From assembly GCF_000209165.1 (NCBI RefSeq), contig NC_009068.1:3100001-3164000 (forward strand): a stretch of 64,000 nt of DNA, in the 5' to 3' direction. This document shows positions 54,952 through 64,000 of the stretch, one piece after another. A program made the translations under genes and the position numbers. How positions within the stretch are numbered: position 1 is the first letter of the stretch; every line of letters starts with the position of its first letter. The notes under the pieces were generated by a model. That model was not told the DNA's origin. It did no database searches and saw nothing but the letters and a program-made list of their open reading frames with translations. Source of the DNA: Scheffersomyces stipitis CBS 6054. Lineage: Eukaryota; Ascomycota; Pichiomycetes; Serinales; Debaryomycetaceae.

Positions 54952-55953
54952 CTAAAGGTTCTTCAAAACTTCATCGTAGTGAGGAATACTCTCAGCTGCT
55001 CCTTTCTTCTGTATAGCCAAACTGCTAGCAGTAGTAGCAAACTTGACTGCGTCCTCGATCTTCTTTCCTCCAGCAAGACTCAGGACCACTCCGCCGAAGA
55101 AAGTGTCTCCAGCCCCAGTTGTGTCCACTACGTGCTGGACCTTTCTTGAAGGCTCATATTGTGGAACCTCTGTCTCCTTGGACACATATGTAGCTCCGCG
55201 ACTACCCATAGTTATGATGATGGTTTTGATATTGTTCTGATTGACTAAGGTTTGCAACTTAAGAGCTAACAGCTTGAACCCTTCAATGCTGTTTTGGGTG
55301 ATACTTGCTTCGAACTTAGAATATTCCTCATCTTGCAAGAGATGTTTGGCTACATCCATGGCTTCACCTTCATTCACAATGAATAAATCGATTCTCGACA
55401 AAACCTCCGAGGTGATGAATTCCGGCTTGAAGGGCGAAGGGTTGTATGCGATGTTGATGTTAGGACGATTCTGTTTGATCCAAGTGATGGTGTTGAAGGT
55501 GTCTGGATATTCGTTCTGAAGGATCAAGTAATGAGCATCAGCTTCTTCCCGAGGAAAGTATAGAGAATAGTCATCTTCCGTTGGCTTTAATTCGCCATTG
55601 GCTCCGGCAGTAATCAAGATACGGTTCTCTCCACTGTCCTCTTCCACAAGAATCACTGCAACTCCAGATGCCTTGCCTTCTATTGTCTTCACATAGGTAG
55701 TGTTTACACCCGTGACTTCGAGCTCATGGACCAATTCCTTTCCAAAAGTGTCAGATCCAACATTTCCAATCATTCTGACTTGCGTAGAGTCGTCTGCACT
55801 TAATCTGGACGAGGCTAGAGCTTCGTTGAGACCTTTTCCACCAAGATGGTTTTCAAAGGCATCGGCCTGGTACGTTTCGCCAGCCTCTGGCACTTTTTTG
55901 GTGAAAGTAACCAAGTCGTAGTTTAGGGATCCAATGACAGTGATGATAGTCAT
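54952..55953 (-). CDS. RBK1: Ribokinase
   Basis: 333-aa PfkB-family sugar kinase that phosphorylates D-ribose at O5 in the cytosol. N-terminal ITVIGSLNYDLVTF, the first PfkB signature HLGGKGLNEALASSRL and the second signature VDTTGAGDTFFGGVVLSL (about residues 277-294, catalytic Asp in TGAGD) are all intact. The Lys/Gln-rich middle has the substrate-lid strands. Length equals yeast Rbk1 (333). It converges on ELO2 with 260 bp between stop codons. Confidence 0.95.
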   Translation of the reverse strand: MTIITVIGSLNYDLVTFTKKVPEAGETYQADAFENHLGGKGLNEALASSRLSADDSTQVRMIGNVGSDTFGKELVHELEVTGVNTTYVKTIEGKASGVAVILVEEDSGENRILITAGANGELKPTEDDYSLYFPREEADAHYLILQNEYPDTFNTITWIKQNRPNINIAYNPSPFKPEFITSEVLSRIDLFIVNEGEAMDVAKHLLQDEEYSKFEASITQNSIEGFKLLALKLQTLVNQNNIKTIIITMGSRGATYVSKETEVPQYEPSRKVQHVVDTTGAGDTFFGGVVLSLAGGKKIEDAVKFATTASSLAIQKKGAAESIPHYDEVLKNL

Positions 55954-56324
55954 AGCTATGTATATTTGTCTAGGAAGAAGAAATGGAAATATAATGAAAT
56001 TATTTAGGTATTGTGAAGTGAACGAAATATGGGGAAGTGCCGCACGATTTTTCAGTTCTGTACTTTTGGAAGGATTTTTCCGAGTATTCTATTAAAAGAC
56101 TTCCATGGATCGCCTGAAATCGAAGAGATATTATATAAAAAGATTATAAAAAATTGGTTCTCGCAATTGGTCTTCTCTGCGATATCTTAACAAGATGTAA
56201 CTTTGCGTGATGATTCACCAAATATGCTAATTCAATTAGATATTACGTCTACAGTGATACAATTCAATACTTTCTATAATTCTCAACACTAAGTCTTGTA
56301 CCATATAGTTAATGCTATAAGTGT
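55954..56324. other. Intergenic: RBK1 promoter and TIF32 3' end
   Basis: 371 bp, AT-rich; nothing named. Confidence 0.5.
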
Positions 56325-58988
56325 CTAAGCAAGCTTACCTTCTCTCTTCAACTTCATTCTTTCAGCGAAGGTAAGTGGCTTTGGTGGGGCAAGCTTGGCC
56401 TTGGCTTCGGCAGCAGCCTGTTCCTCCAATTCAGCTCTTCTTCTGGTGGCCTCTTCATCCTTTTCTTTTTGGATTCTTAACTCTTCCTTCCACTTGGCCA
56501 ACTCAGCTTCTTTAGCCTTCTTAGCAGATTCTTCAGCAGCTGCCTTCTTTTCTCTCTCGCGCTTGACTCTCAACTCTTCGATTCTTTGTGCCTTGACCTT
56601 CTCGATTCTCTCCTGTTTAGCTTGCTTGAACTTGGCAGCAGCCTCCTTCTTCAACTCGGCAACTCTAGCGGCGTTCTTCTTATCAATAACAGACTTGAAG
56701 CTAGAGTAGTCAGGAACAATACGGTTGAAACGGTCTCTCAATGCTACGGCCTCTTCGTACTCCTTCTTGGCTCTGGCAATCTTGGATTGTCTGGCAAGCT
56801 CGTAGTTCTTGATCTCTTGCTCCTTCTGCTCTTCGGCATCCTTCTCCAAATGCGACAACTCGAAGCTTCTGAAGGCTCTTTCAAGATGGTCACTCTTCTT
56901 GGCTACACCCTTCAATTTGTCTTCCAATTCCTTTCTATCTTTGCTCAACTGCTGGATTTGCATCAACTGCAATTTTTGGGTGTCTAATTCGGCCAAATTA
57001 TCCAAATCAACCTTGATAATACCCTTAGCATTGATTTCTTCGGCGATCTTTCTCTTTTCTTGTTCTCTGATGAGCTCCTTTTCTCTTTCTAATCTCTCCA
57101 AGTTTCTTCTCTCTTGTTCAGCCACTAATCTCTCCTGTTCGGCCTTTTGCTCTTGCAACAACTTTTCTTGTCTCAAACGAGCAGCGGCTTCTTCTTCTTC
57201 GCGCTTCTTCTTGTCGGCAATACGTTTACGCTCTTCGATCACCTGGACACGATCAGCAATCTCTTGCTGTTCTCTGACCATCTCGTTGACAGCTCTCTGT
57301 AAAGCAACAGCGCGTGCCTGTTCACGACGAGCCTCAAAGCCTGGATCAATAATAAGAGCAGCAGAAGACAATGTCTGGGCTAACTTCGAAATTTGGGCTC
57401 TGACTAATTCAGCTGGCGAAACTTGCAACTTGTCAGTAGTAGTATCGTCAAGAGACTCTTCGAATGGGTTAGATTTGAAAGAAACTACATTGGATTCATG
57501 GTCAATTGTTAAAGACAAATGTCCACCCTTAACAGCGTTGACAATCAAGTCCTCTACTTCCAAACTAGACAAAGAATTCTCAATGCCTTCAATAACACCC
57601 AACGAAACCAAAAAGTCTAACTTGACTGTCTCGTAGACTTGAGCTACTTGTTGATACAATCTAATCAAGATAACTTCGGTCAATGTAGAGACATACTGCT
57701 TGTAGTCCTTGTCAGCTTCGATGACTTGGAAAATCTCAACAATCTTGGACTTGATGGTCAATGGCTGGAATTCACCACCCTGCAAGAGCTTGAATAACTT
57801 CTTGATGGGTTCATCAACATAAGCTAAAATGGATCTGGTAGTAATAGACTTGATCAAGCCTTCTTTGGTAGGCACTTGGTTCAAGTTCAATAACGACGTC
57901 AACTTGGAGTTCTTGGTCTTGTGTTCGTCCACGACTGTTTCGTTGGTGTTCAAGGCTTTTTGTGGAATAGCCAAGGTAGACAAAACGAGCAAAGAAGCGT
58001 AACGCTTCAACTCTTCGTCAGAAGCATTGGGTGACTGCGAGTACAAGTTGAAGAACTTATTCCAAGCAGCAGCGTGGAAAAGAGAGTTACCGGAAACAGA
58101 GAAGATTCTGGCCAAGTTTTCGTAGTAGTTGGCCATCATGTTAGCCTTAGGAGCCTTCTTAGAGGCAGTGATCAAAGTGTGAACATCGTCAACAGATCTG
58201 AACGATTCCTGCCACAACTCCAACTTCACCGAGATGTTCAACTGAGCAAAACGTTGCTCCAAGTAACGCTGGACAGTTTCAGTGTCAGACAAGTCAATGG
58301 CATTGTTGGTAGCAGTCTTGGTCTGAGTGGTGACTGTTTGCATGTGTGCTCTGAGCAATTCACAAAGTCTTCTGAATTCAGCTTTTCTGGAAAAATTCAA
58401 ACAGAACTTGAATGCAGAATTCACAATGGCAGAATACGTAACTTCCAACTTAGAATTGTTTCTCAAGATATCCAAACAGGCACGGAATGCTTCCCAAAGG
58501 AATCTCAACCAAGGTGTAACCAATTCTCTCTCGGTTCTGTCAGCAGCATCAGTGTTAGAAACAGCAGATAACATAATCGATTCTGGTGTCTGGGCGGCCT
58601 CCAAATCCTCGTCGGCTTCCTCTTGGTCAATTCTGATATCAGCCTTGGCTTGGGCTTCGTCCAATTTCTTCTCGGCTAACTCAATGAACCTTCTGACAAT
58701 GACTTGGACAGACTCTAAGCCGTTTTCCAGCATTTGCACATTCTTCTTATATTGATGAAGGGCATCTTTGGCAAGCTTTCCTCTTCTCAAATCCACTGCC
58801 AACTCGATAAGTAAAAGGGCAATGGGTTCCAAGTCTTCTACTTGTAAGTATCTGATTCTCTTTGAAGTAATCAAGTCGTAAAGAACGTCTAAGGCAGCTT
58901 CACGCTGGCCCACAGCGATCAAGTCCTCGGCACGCTTCAATACGTTTTCCGGACGGAAGTTGTGGTTTCTATGGTGAGGAGGAGCCAT
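56325..58988 (-). CDS. TIF32: Translation initiation factor eIF3 subunit a (Tif32/Rpg1)
   Basis: 887-aa core subunit of eIF3, which binds the 40S subunit and organises the pre-initiation complex. The start [24 protein letters not shown] is the family N terminus (ATG 58988). An in-frame ATG at 59069 would add 27 residues with no family look. A helical TPR/PCI region spans roughly residues 10-520. The C-terminal third is a long Glu/Lys/Arg-rich coiled coil ([24 protein letters not shown] ...), ending [19 protein letters not shown]. Length is slightly below the Saccharomyces protein (964 aa), mainly in the coiled coil. Codon use is biased. Confidence 0.96.
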   Translation of the reverse strand: MAPPHHRNHNFRPENVLKRAEDLIAVGQREAALDVLYDLITSKRIRYLQVEDLEPIALLLIELAVDLRRGKLAKDALHQYKKNVQMLENGLESVQVIVRRFIELAEKKLDEAQAKADIRIDQEEADEDLEAAQTPESIMLSAVSNTDAADRTERELVTPWLRFLWEAFRACLDILRNNSKLEVTYSAIVNSAFKFCLNFSRKAEFRRLCELLRAHMQTVTTQTKTATNNAIDLSDTETVQRYLEQRFAQLNISVKLELWQESFRSVDDVHTLITASKKAPKANMMANYYENLARIFSVSGNSLFHAAAWNKFFNLYSQSPNASDEELKRYASLLVLSTLAIPQKALNTNETVVDEHKTKNSKLTSLLNLNQVPTKEGLIKSITTRSILAYVDEPIKKLFKLLQGGEFQPLTIKSKIVEIFQVIEADKDYKQYVSTLTEVILIRLYQQVAQVYETVKLDFLVSLGVIEGIENSLSSLEVEDLIVNAVKGGHLSLTIDHESNVVSFKSNPFEESLDDTTTDKLQVSPAELVRAQISKLAQTLSSAALIIDPGFEARREQARAVALQRAVNEMVREQQEIADRVQVIEERKRIADKKKREEEEAAARLRQEKLLQEQKAEQERLVAEQERRNLERLEREKELIREQEKRKIAEEINAKGIIKVDLDNLAELDTQKLQLMQIQQLSKDRKELEDKLKGVAKKSDHLERAFRSFELSHLEKDAEEQKEQEIKNYELARQSKIARAKKEYEEAVALRDRFNRIVPDYSSFKSVIDKKNAARVAELKKEAAAKFKQAKQERIEKVKAQRIEELRVKREREKKAAAEESAKKAKEAELAKWKEELRIQKEKDEEATRRRAELEEQAAAEAKAKLAPPKPLTFAERMKLKREGKLA

Positions 58989-59657
58989 TTCTACAGTGTT
59001 TACTTCTCGATATGTAAAATAAAAAGCCAACGAACTCTTGTGGTAGATTATCTGAAAAGTTGATCCCATAGTTAACAATCTGAAAATTTTTCGCTGAGCG
59101 GTCGTGTGTATGCAAGTTTGTTGAGATTATCGCGTGGGTGCAAACTGGATTTGGTAGCGCGGCTTGACTTGGGGTTACCAGAAGAGGTCAAGAAAGGGTA
59201 TATCGAATGGGGCATTTTCATGTTGTATATGTACAGAAACCAGTAGATATCGTAGGTAGGAAGCAACTTGGTTGGTTATAATATTTAGTTTTTCAAAGAA
59301 TTCTAGCATGCTTTTCTGTTCAGACATATTAAATTATAATCTTGCATTCGTATACTTATTCGGGATATTCACCAGTTGTCAACATCTGGAATTGTTGACT
59401 TCTGTGAGCTGTTGTTAGCAAAAGATACACTTGTAGAATCTTTGAGAGTTCCAGCCTAAGTATTCTTCAACGAATTGAAGTGGTGTAATTACAGGATCTT
59501 GAGATATAATAGTGAGAAAAGAACCTTTATCAAATACACTCTAAATCCTACACTTGTATTGCATTTCTAGATTTACCAATTATATCAATACCCTCTATTA
59601 CATTATCTTTACTTTCTTCAACTTTCATTTTCAATCGCATTATCTATATATTGTACA
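58989..59657. other. Intergenic: TIF32 promoter and BCP1 3' end
   Basis: 669 bp. No supportable gene, and no CACGTG or PAC element seen. The 59072-59266 minus-strand frame has no family character. Confidence 0.5.
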
Positions 59658-60566
59658 TTAGAAAGGTGGGAACTGCTCCTCCATCAAAGGAACACAAGCT
59701 GCCAACTTATCCTTTTCAAGCAACATCAAGCTCAACTTGGGATCAATACCATATTCAGTAAACACTCTTCTTGAGTCCGTCTCCTGTTTGATTTCGGTGT
59801 AAGCATATACTCCCTTGTATGCTGAGTTCTGTTCCAAAACCATGTCTTCGTAATGGAAGTAGTCCATCTCAACCTGTTCCTCTGCGGCAGGCTTCTTCTT
59901 CTTGGACTTTTGCTTGTCGTCATCGTCTTCTATAGTAGCGTTAACCAATTGGTACACTTTGGAGATGATCAAAAAGTAGTCAAACTCGTACTTCTCGTGA
60001 GCATCGTCAGCTTTGGCCATTTCTTCGACAAGCATCTTGTACATTGGAGGAACGACTTCTACAGGCATATTGATCATTCTTTCGCTTACAATCAAGCCTA
60101 CCTTCAATTGCTTTGAAGAGTCTTTGGTGCTCTTTCCTGATTGGAACAACTTCTTCAACATCAAGTTGAACTCAAGCTGTTTGCTGGTCTTCTTTAGAAT
60201 GTAGTCTGTAACTTTTTTAATGCTGGAGTTGGCCAAGTTGTCAGATAAGTTTATCACTGAAAGAAGAGCAAAAGGATCTGATTCCTTTCCGTCAGTTTTT
60301 ATAGTGGTACCCACCGAGTTTTCTGCCAAAACCAAGTTAGCAAGTCCCAGAATGTCGAAAGAGCCAGCATCGTCTCCAAAAAGTTGTCTTAAGAAGTTTT
60401 TGGTAGCATGGAAATCGACTTCTGGGTTGAGATCGAAGAAATCAAAATCTACATTGACCAATTCTTCTTCCTCTGGTGCTTCATTTTGTTCCACTTCTTC
60501 ATTTTCTGAGTCGGTCGAACTGACGTCGATATCCGAGTCTTCTTCTTCTACTCTTCTTTTACCCAT
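59658..60566 (-). CDS. BCP1: Bcp1 (BCCIP family; ribosomal protein uL14 chaperone)
   Basis: 302-aa BCCIP-family protein. In yeast Bcp1 is nuclear, chaperones Rpl23 (uL14) and aids export of the Mss4 kinase and 60S subunits. An acidic N terminus ([23 protein letters not shown]) precedes the conserved domain [31 protein letters not shown], then [30 protein letters not shown], and a Lys/acidic spacer before the C-terminal [34 protein letters not shown]. Length is near yeast Bcp1 (283 aa). It diverges from PRP17 over 195 bp, one small shared promoter for a ribosome and a splicing gene. Confidence 0.95.
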   Translation of the reverse strand: MGKRRVEEEDSDIDVSSTDSENEEVEQNEAPEEEELVNVDFDFFDLNPEVDFHATKNFLRQLFGDDAGSFDILGLANLVLAENSVGTTIKTDGKESDPFALLSVINLSDNLANSSIKKVTDYILKKTSKQLEFNLMLKKLFQSGKSTKDSSKQLKVGLIVSERMINMPVEVVPPMYKMLVEEMAKADDAHEKYEFDYFLIISKVYQLVNATIEDDDDKQKSKKKKPAAEEQVEMDYFHYEDMVLEQNSAYKGVYAYTEIKQETDSRRVFTEYGIDPKLSLMLLEKDKLAACVPLMEEQFPPF

Positions 60567-60761
60567 TGCTACTAATTATGTTGTGGAGCTGGAGATTCTG
60601 AGCAGTTGCACTGAATAAAAGTTTCGAGAAGAGCATCGCGATCAACTGCGATTTTTCAAAAATATACTGTACACTACTGCAACTGAGTAGCTTCGGTATT
60701 CAAATACTTCTTTCTGGTGTAACTTAATTCAGATGAAAAGGTAGACATAGAGGTAATCGCA

Positions 60762-62279
60762 ATGTCGCTAGTGCAGGGGTATAGTTCTAGCGAAGAAGAA
60801 GGGGTCCAATTGCCCCAGTTGCCGGTATATGATATTCGGACCTATAGCGAGAAACACTCTGCGAAATCTGAGAATGAGTCTGAAGCTATAGCCACTGAAA
60901 ATTCGAGGAAAAGAAAGGCTTTTGGAGCTACTATTGAAGGTGCTTACTATGACAGAGCTACATTTGAACTCCAAGCGAAATTGGAGCGAAGAAACAAACT
61001 GGCATCGCAAGAAGTGAAACTGAAAGCTAGGAAAATCAAAAAGAAAAGGTCTAAGAACGGAAGCGATGACGATTATTTAGGACCCTGGGCCAGATATGAA
61101 AGCGAGTCTGAAGATCTAGATCAAGAAAATGAAGCTGAAGTTAAAACTGAAGAATATTACAATAATGACAAGAAGAATGAACAGGAGAGTGATAATGAAG
61201 CTTCCAATGTAGGCTCTGATAACGAAAATGAAAATGATCCAAAGTCAACAACTGAGTTTTTGGGTTCACAAGAACACGATTATCTTGGACGAACTTATAT
61301 GCATGTATGGCGAGACTTGCCTATTGATCTAAGCAAAGAACCAAGTACTCACGAATGCTTCGTTCCCAAGAAAGTCATCCATACATTCCTGGGACATCCC
61401 AGGGGCGTCAACAAGCTTGAATTCTTTCCCAAATCGGGACATCTTCTTCTATCTTGTGGTAACGACGGAGAAGTCAGACTCTGGGACTTGTACCACAAAT
61501 TTGAGCTTCTCAGGGTGTTTCATGGCCACAGTCAAGCTGTAAAGGATGTTACATTCAACTCGTCTGGCACTGAGTTTCTAAGCTGTGGGTACGACAAAAA
61601 AGTTATTCTTTGGGACACCGAGACGGGTGAAATTAAAAAGAGTCTACGAGTAAAGGCTATTCCGAATGTTCTTCGATTCAATCCCAAAAATGAAGACGAA
61701 TTCATAGTAGGATTAAGCAATAACGATATTGAGCACTATGATCTTTCTTCTTTGGACTTCCATACTCCCGTTCAAACCTACAATCACCACTTAGGAGCCA
61801 TCAATTCTTTAACTATTATCGATGATAACAATAAATTCATGTCTACAGGTGACGACAAAACAGTACGGTTCTGGAATTGGCAGATCAACATTCCCATCAA
61901 GTTCATTTCCGATCCGTCACAGCATTCTATGCCTGCCGCTGCAATTTACCCTGGAGGTAGCTTCATAGCGTTGCAGAGTATGGACAATTCGGTAAAGGTA
62001 ATTCAAGGACACGGAAAGTTCCGGTTCAACAAAAAGAAAACTTTCCGAGGCCACAATGTTGCTGGTTACGGAATCGGTCTCGATATCTCGCCAGATGGTA
62101 AGATCCTCATGAGCGGCGATGCCAAGGGGTGTGGCTATTTTTGGGATTGGAAGACTTGCAAGCTTGTAAAGAAGTTGAAGGTTTGCGATAAACCCATCAG
62201 CTGTATCAAGTTCCATCCCCAGGAATCTAGCAAAGTTGTTCTAGCAGGAATCACAGGGGAAATCTATTTCTGTGATTGA
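60762..62279 (+). CDS. PRP17: Second-step splicing factor Prp17/Cdc40
   Basis: 505-aa WD40 protein of the spliceosome acting around the second catalytic step. The charged N terminus (MSLVQGYSSSEEE and DDDYLGPWARYESESED) is the Prp17 signature. Seven WD repeats follow from about residue 200: SGHLLLSCGNDGEVRLWDLYHK, FLSCGYDKKVILWDTETGE, YNHHLGAINSLTIIDDNNKFMSTGDDKTVRFWNW and FRGHNVAGYGIGLDISPDGKILMSGDAKG, ending SKVVLAGITGEIYFCD. The CTG at 61389 precedes a GH and reads better as Ser, matching WSGH/FKGH-type positions of homologues. In Saccharomyces the protein has 455 aa. Confidence 0.96.
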   Translation: MSLVQGYSSSEEEGVQLPQLPVYDIRTYSEKHSAKSENESEAIATENSRKRKAFGATIEGAYYDRATFELQAKLERRNKLASQEVKLKARKIKKKRSKNGSDDDYLGPWARYESESEDLDQENEAEVKTEEYYNNDKKNEQESDNEASNVGSDNENENDPKSTTEFLGSQEHDYLGRTYMHVWRDLPIDLSKEPSTHECFVPKKVIHTFLGHPRGVNKLEFFPKSGHLLLSCGNDGEVRLWDLYHKFELLRVFHGHSQAVKDVTFNSSGTEFLSCGYDKKVILWDTETGEIKKSLRVKAIPNVLRFNPKNEDEFIVGLSNNDIEHYDLSSLDFHTPVQTYNHHLGAINSLTIIDDNNKFMSTGDDKTVRFWNWQINIPIKFISDPSQHSMPAAAIYPGGSFIALQSMDNSVKVIQGHGKFRFNKKKTFRGHNVAGYGIGLDISPDGKILMSGDAKGCGYFWDWKTCKLVKKLKVCDKPISCIKFHPQESSKVVLAGITGEIYFCD

Positions 62280-62464
62280 GCTATTACTATGCTTTTCTAT
62301 TATGGTACTATCATCGACTGCTGTAATGTTGACTATTATTGATTGTCTATATATGTGTATATATTCAGTATATCCCCTGTATATCTGGAAGCATTAAATG
62401 GATAGTAATAATTCATGAGTTCACTAAGTATGAATTGAAAAGTCTACATGTCTATACAATGATT

Positions 62465-64000
62465 TTAAGTGATGACACATTTTTCCCTTTTGTAGTCATC
62501 TCTCTTTTTTGACTTTCTGTGAAGTAAGGAGGATTTCTTGGGCTCAGAATGTCCGCGGTGTTGGTGGAGATGATGATGTTTATGGTTTTCTTCAATCGCA
62601 TCATTCGGTTGGATAGACTGGGTCGCAGTGCCGAGATTGATAGGAGAAACTGATTTCTCCAAGCTCAAAGCTGAATCTACTCTGGAAGCACTCAGTACCG
62701 GAGAAGTGAGATACCTTGTCGTACGCTTAAGAAGTGAAGAGCTGGATGTACTGTTCGGTAACCTTCCCAACTTTTCGTCGGACCCATTTGTATCAAACAC
62801 CTTGATGGTAGAGTTGGCATTGGACTTAGCATTGATCTGGCCATCAAGCAAATCTAGGTGCGAAGGTGTATCTATGCTACTGACGTTAGATCTTTCACTC
62901 CACTGACTATTACGACGGAATTGTGGATTGAAACTTACGCTGGCATCTCTGCCACTAGACGTCTTTATCGAAGGGAGCTCTTTGATGTAGTTCTTGTTCT
63001 TGTCTATCATGTACCAGTAGTATTTGTTACGGATATCTACGAACCTGGCATCGGTAGGTGAAATATCTGGAATAGGAATACTGGAAGTACTACTATGGGC
63101 AGAATCTACCTTCTTTAAAGGAACATATTCTTCTACTGCAAAAGGTGGAGCGTCGCTATTGGAAGCAGAAAGAATCGGTGATAGTGCCGGTGGAGGAAGA
63201 GGAAGTCCAGAAGATGGTACTCCAGAAGGTGTGTCAGAATCGTCCGACCAGTATGAATTTTTGGAACCAGCTGGAGCTATAAACGGGTTGGAAGAACTCT
63301 GTTGTGCAAGATTAGCTTTACTTGAATTTGTTGAAGATGCTATTTCGTCAGTAGTCACCAATCTGTAAAATAACAAATAGGGCCATTCTTTGTTGAATAT
63401 CTCCCTAAAGGTCTTCTCTACAATTCTAGATTTCTTCTTCATATCATCGTACAAATACCAGGTGGAGTTTTGAGCCTCTTCTTCTGTCTCCGAGATGTTG
63501 TCTGTATTTTTTCGGATGACTGAAATAAAATGACCCAGGGCAATGGAATGGCCACGGTGACAAACAGCACTTTCCAATATCAACCTGTAGTTTCCCGTTT
63601 CGTCATCTACATCGTCAGCAACAAACTGGGGCAAGTCTATAAATGGTGGAATAATGATTCTTTTTTGAGAACGACTTGCCAGAGATTTAGTAGCATCAAA
63701 GGAATATCTTTTGAGACAAATGGGAAGAATTGGTCTTCTGTTAACAAACTCTTTGGAGTTCTTGGCTATGCTCTGGTTCTGGCTATTGGTGACATCATTG
63801 TCATCAGTGTAAAATGGCAAGAGGCGCAAAAACATCCAGGCTGGCAAATTGACTTCCTTGGACTTTCCCCCAGTTTCCAGATCGTTCATTGACCAGATTG
63901 AAAGCGTGGAGGAACGAGTCCTAGAAGCGTATCTGAATGGGTTGCTCTTGTGAAGTCTAGATGCCAGTCCCAGAGTCTGGAGACTTATCGTTTCATCCAT
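62465..64000 (-). CDS. Ubiquitin-specific protease, 3' portion (5' end outside the window)
   Basis: 511 codons of a USP-family deubiquitinase, cut at the window edge. An ATG happens to be the last three bases but the protein most likely starts further right, since the Cys box and the finger region are missing. What remains shows the end of the catalytic domain: PILPICLKRYSFDATK, IIIPPFIDLPQFVADD, and the His box HRGHSIALGHFISVIRK, then WYLYDD and WPYLLFYRLV, the usual final strand. About 280 residues of Ser/Pro-rich tail follow, with His-rich HKHHHLHQHRGH near the end. I cannot place it with one named yeast Ubp. Confidence 0.82.
   Translation of the reverse strand: MDETISLQTLGLASRLHKSNPFRYASRTRSSTLSIWSMNDLETGGKSKEVNLPAWMFLRLLPFYTDDNDVTNSQNQSIAKNSKEFVNRRPILPICLKRYSFDATKSLASRSQKRIIIPPFIDLPQFVADDVDDETGNYRLILESAVCHRGHSIALGHFISVIRKNTDNISETEEEAQNSTWYLYDDMKKKSRIVEKTFREIFNKEWPYLLFYRLVTTDEIASSTNSSKANLAQQSSSNPFIAPAGSKNSYWSDDSDTPSGVPSSGLPLPPPALSPILSASNSDAPPFAVEEYVPLKKVDSAHSSTSSIPIPDISPTDARFVDIRNKYYWYMIDKNKNYIKELPSIKTSSGRDASVSFNPQFRRNSQWSERSNVSSIDTPSHLDLLDGQINAKSNANSTIKVFDTNGSDEKLGRLPNSTSSSSLLKRTTRYLTSPVLSASRVDSALSLEKSVSPINLGTATQSIQPNDAIEENHKHHHLHQHRGHSEPKKSSLLHRKSKKRDDYKREKCVIT

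Overview
This window is a gene-dense stretch of a budding-yeast nuclear chromosome: 32 protein genes in 64 kb, mostly uninterrupted, with short intergenic spaces. Every recognisable product has an Ascomycota yeast counterpart. The three introns I found all use a perfect TACTAAC branch site. Two aligned positions, in PRP17 and in the PKH kinase, make better sense if CTG encodes serine, and CTG is absent from RPL27 and ATP19. I infer a CTG-clade (Debaryomycetaceae-type) yeast, perhaps Scheffersomyces (Pichia) stipitis. Leu/Ser assignments at CTG codons should be read with that in mind.

Layout: 0-9.1 kb holds REX4 and the signalling pair AVO1 (TORC2) and a PKH-type PDK1 kinase, which diverge from a 1.5-kb intergenic region. 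9.8-18.1 kb holds RPL27 (spliced), WRS1, a POC4-like proteasome chaperone, RIB3 and the exosome nuclease DIS3. 18.4-28.6 kb holds an unrecognised gene, ATP19, BRX1, a monocarboxylate-permease-like MFS transporter, an unusual rhomboid protease and MRPL13. 28.7-36.3 kb holds a spliced RER2/SRT1 cis-prenyltransferase, VMA12, a CBS-PB1 protein, an AlaX-like editing protein and MRPS9. 36.6-50.2 kb holds SNT1, CDC6, MHF1, DUF1 and RPB5 (spliced). 50.5-64 kb holds RIB7, SPP381, ELO2/FEN1, RBK1, TIF32, BCP1, PRP17 and the 3' part of a ubiquitin protease cut by the window edge.

Themes: protein synthesis and RNA metabolism dominate (RPL27, MRPL13, MRPS9, WRS1, TIF32, BRX1, REX4, DIS3, BCP1, PRP17, SPP381, RPB5, AlaX-like). 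Two riboflavin genes (RIB3, RIB7) and two replication/genome-stability genes (CDC6, MHF1) also occur. CACGTG boxes sit about 80-150 bp upstream of many start codons and were not seen in coding sequence. Other readable promoter signals are a Gcn4 site (WRS1), PAC/RRPE (BRX1, REX4), MCB-like elements (CDC6) and several strong palindromes (upstream of RIB3, the MFS gene, AVO1/PKH and DUF1).

I saw no transposon, LTR, CRISPR array, rRNA or convincing tRNA. The best candidates for something under-described are the eight-segment rhomboid with a KKXX tail, the palindrome-rich RIB3 upstream region, the extended CACGTG motif, and the orphan gene at 18.4 kb.
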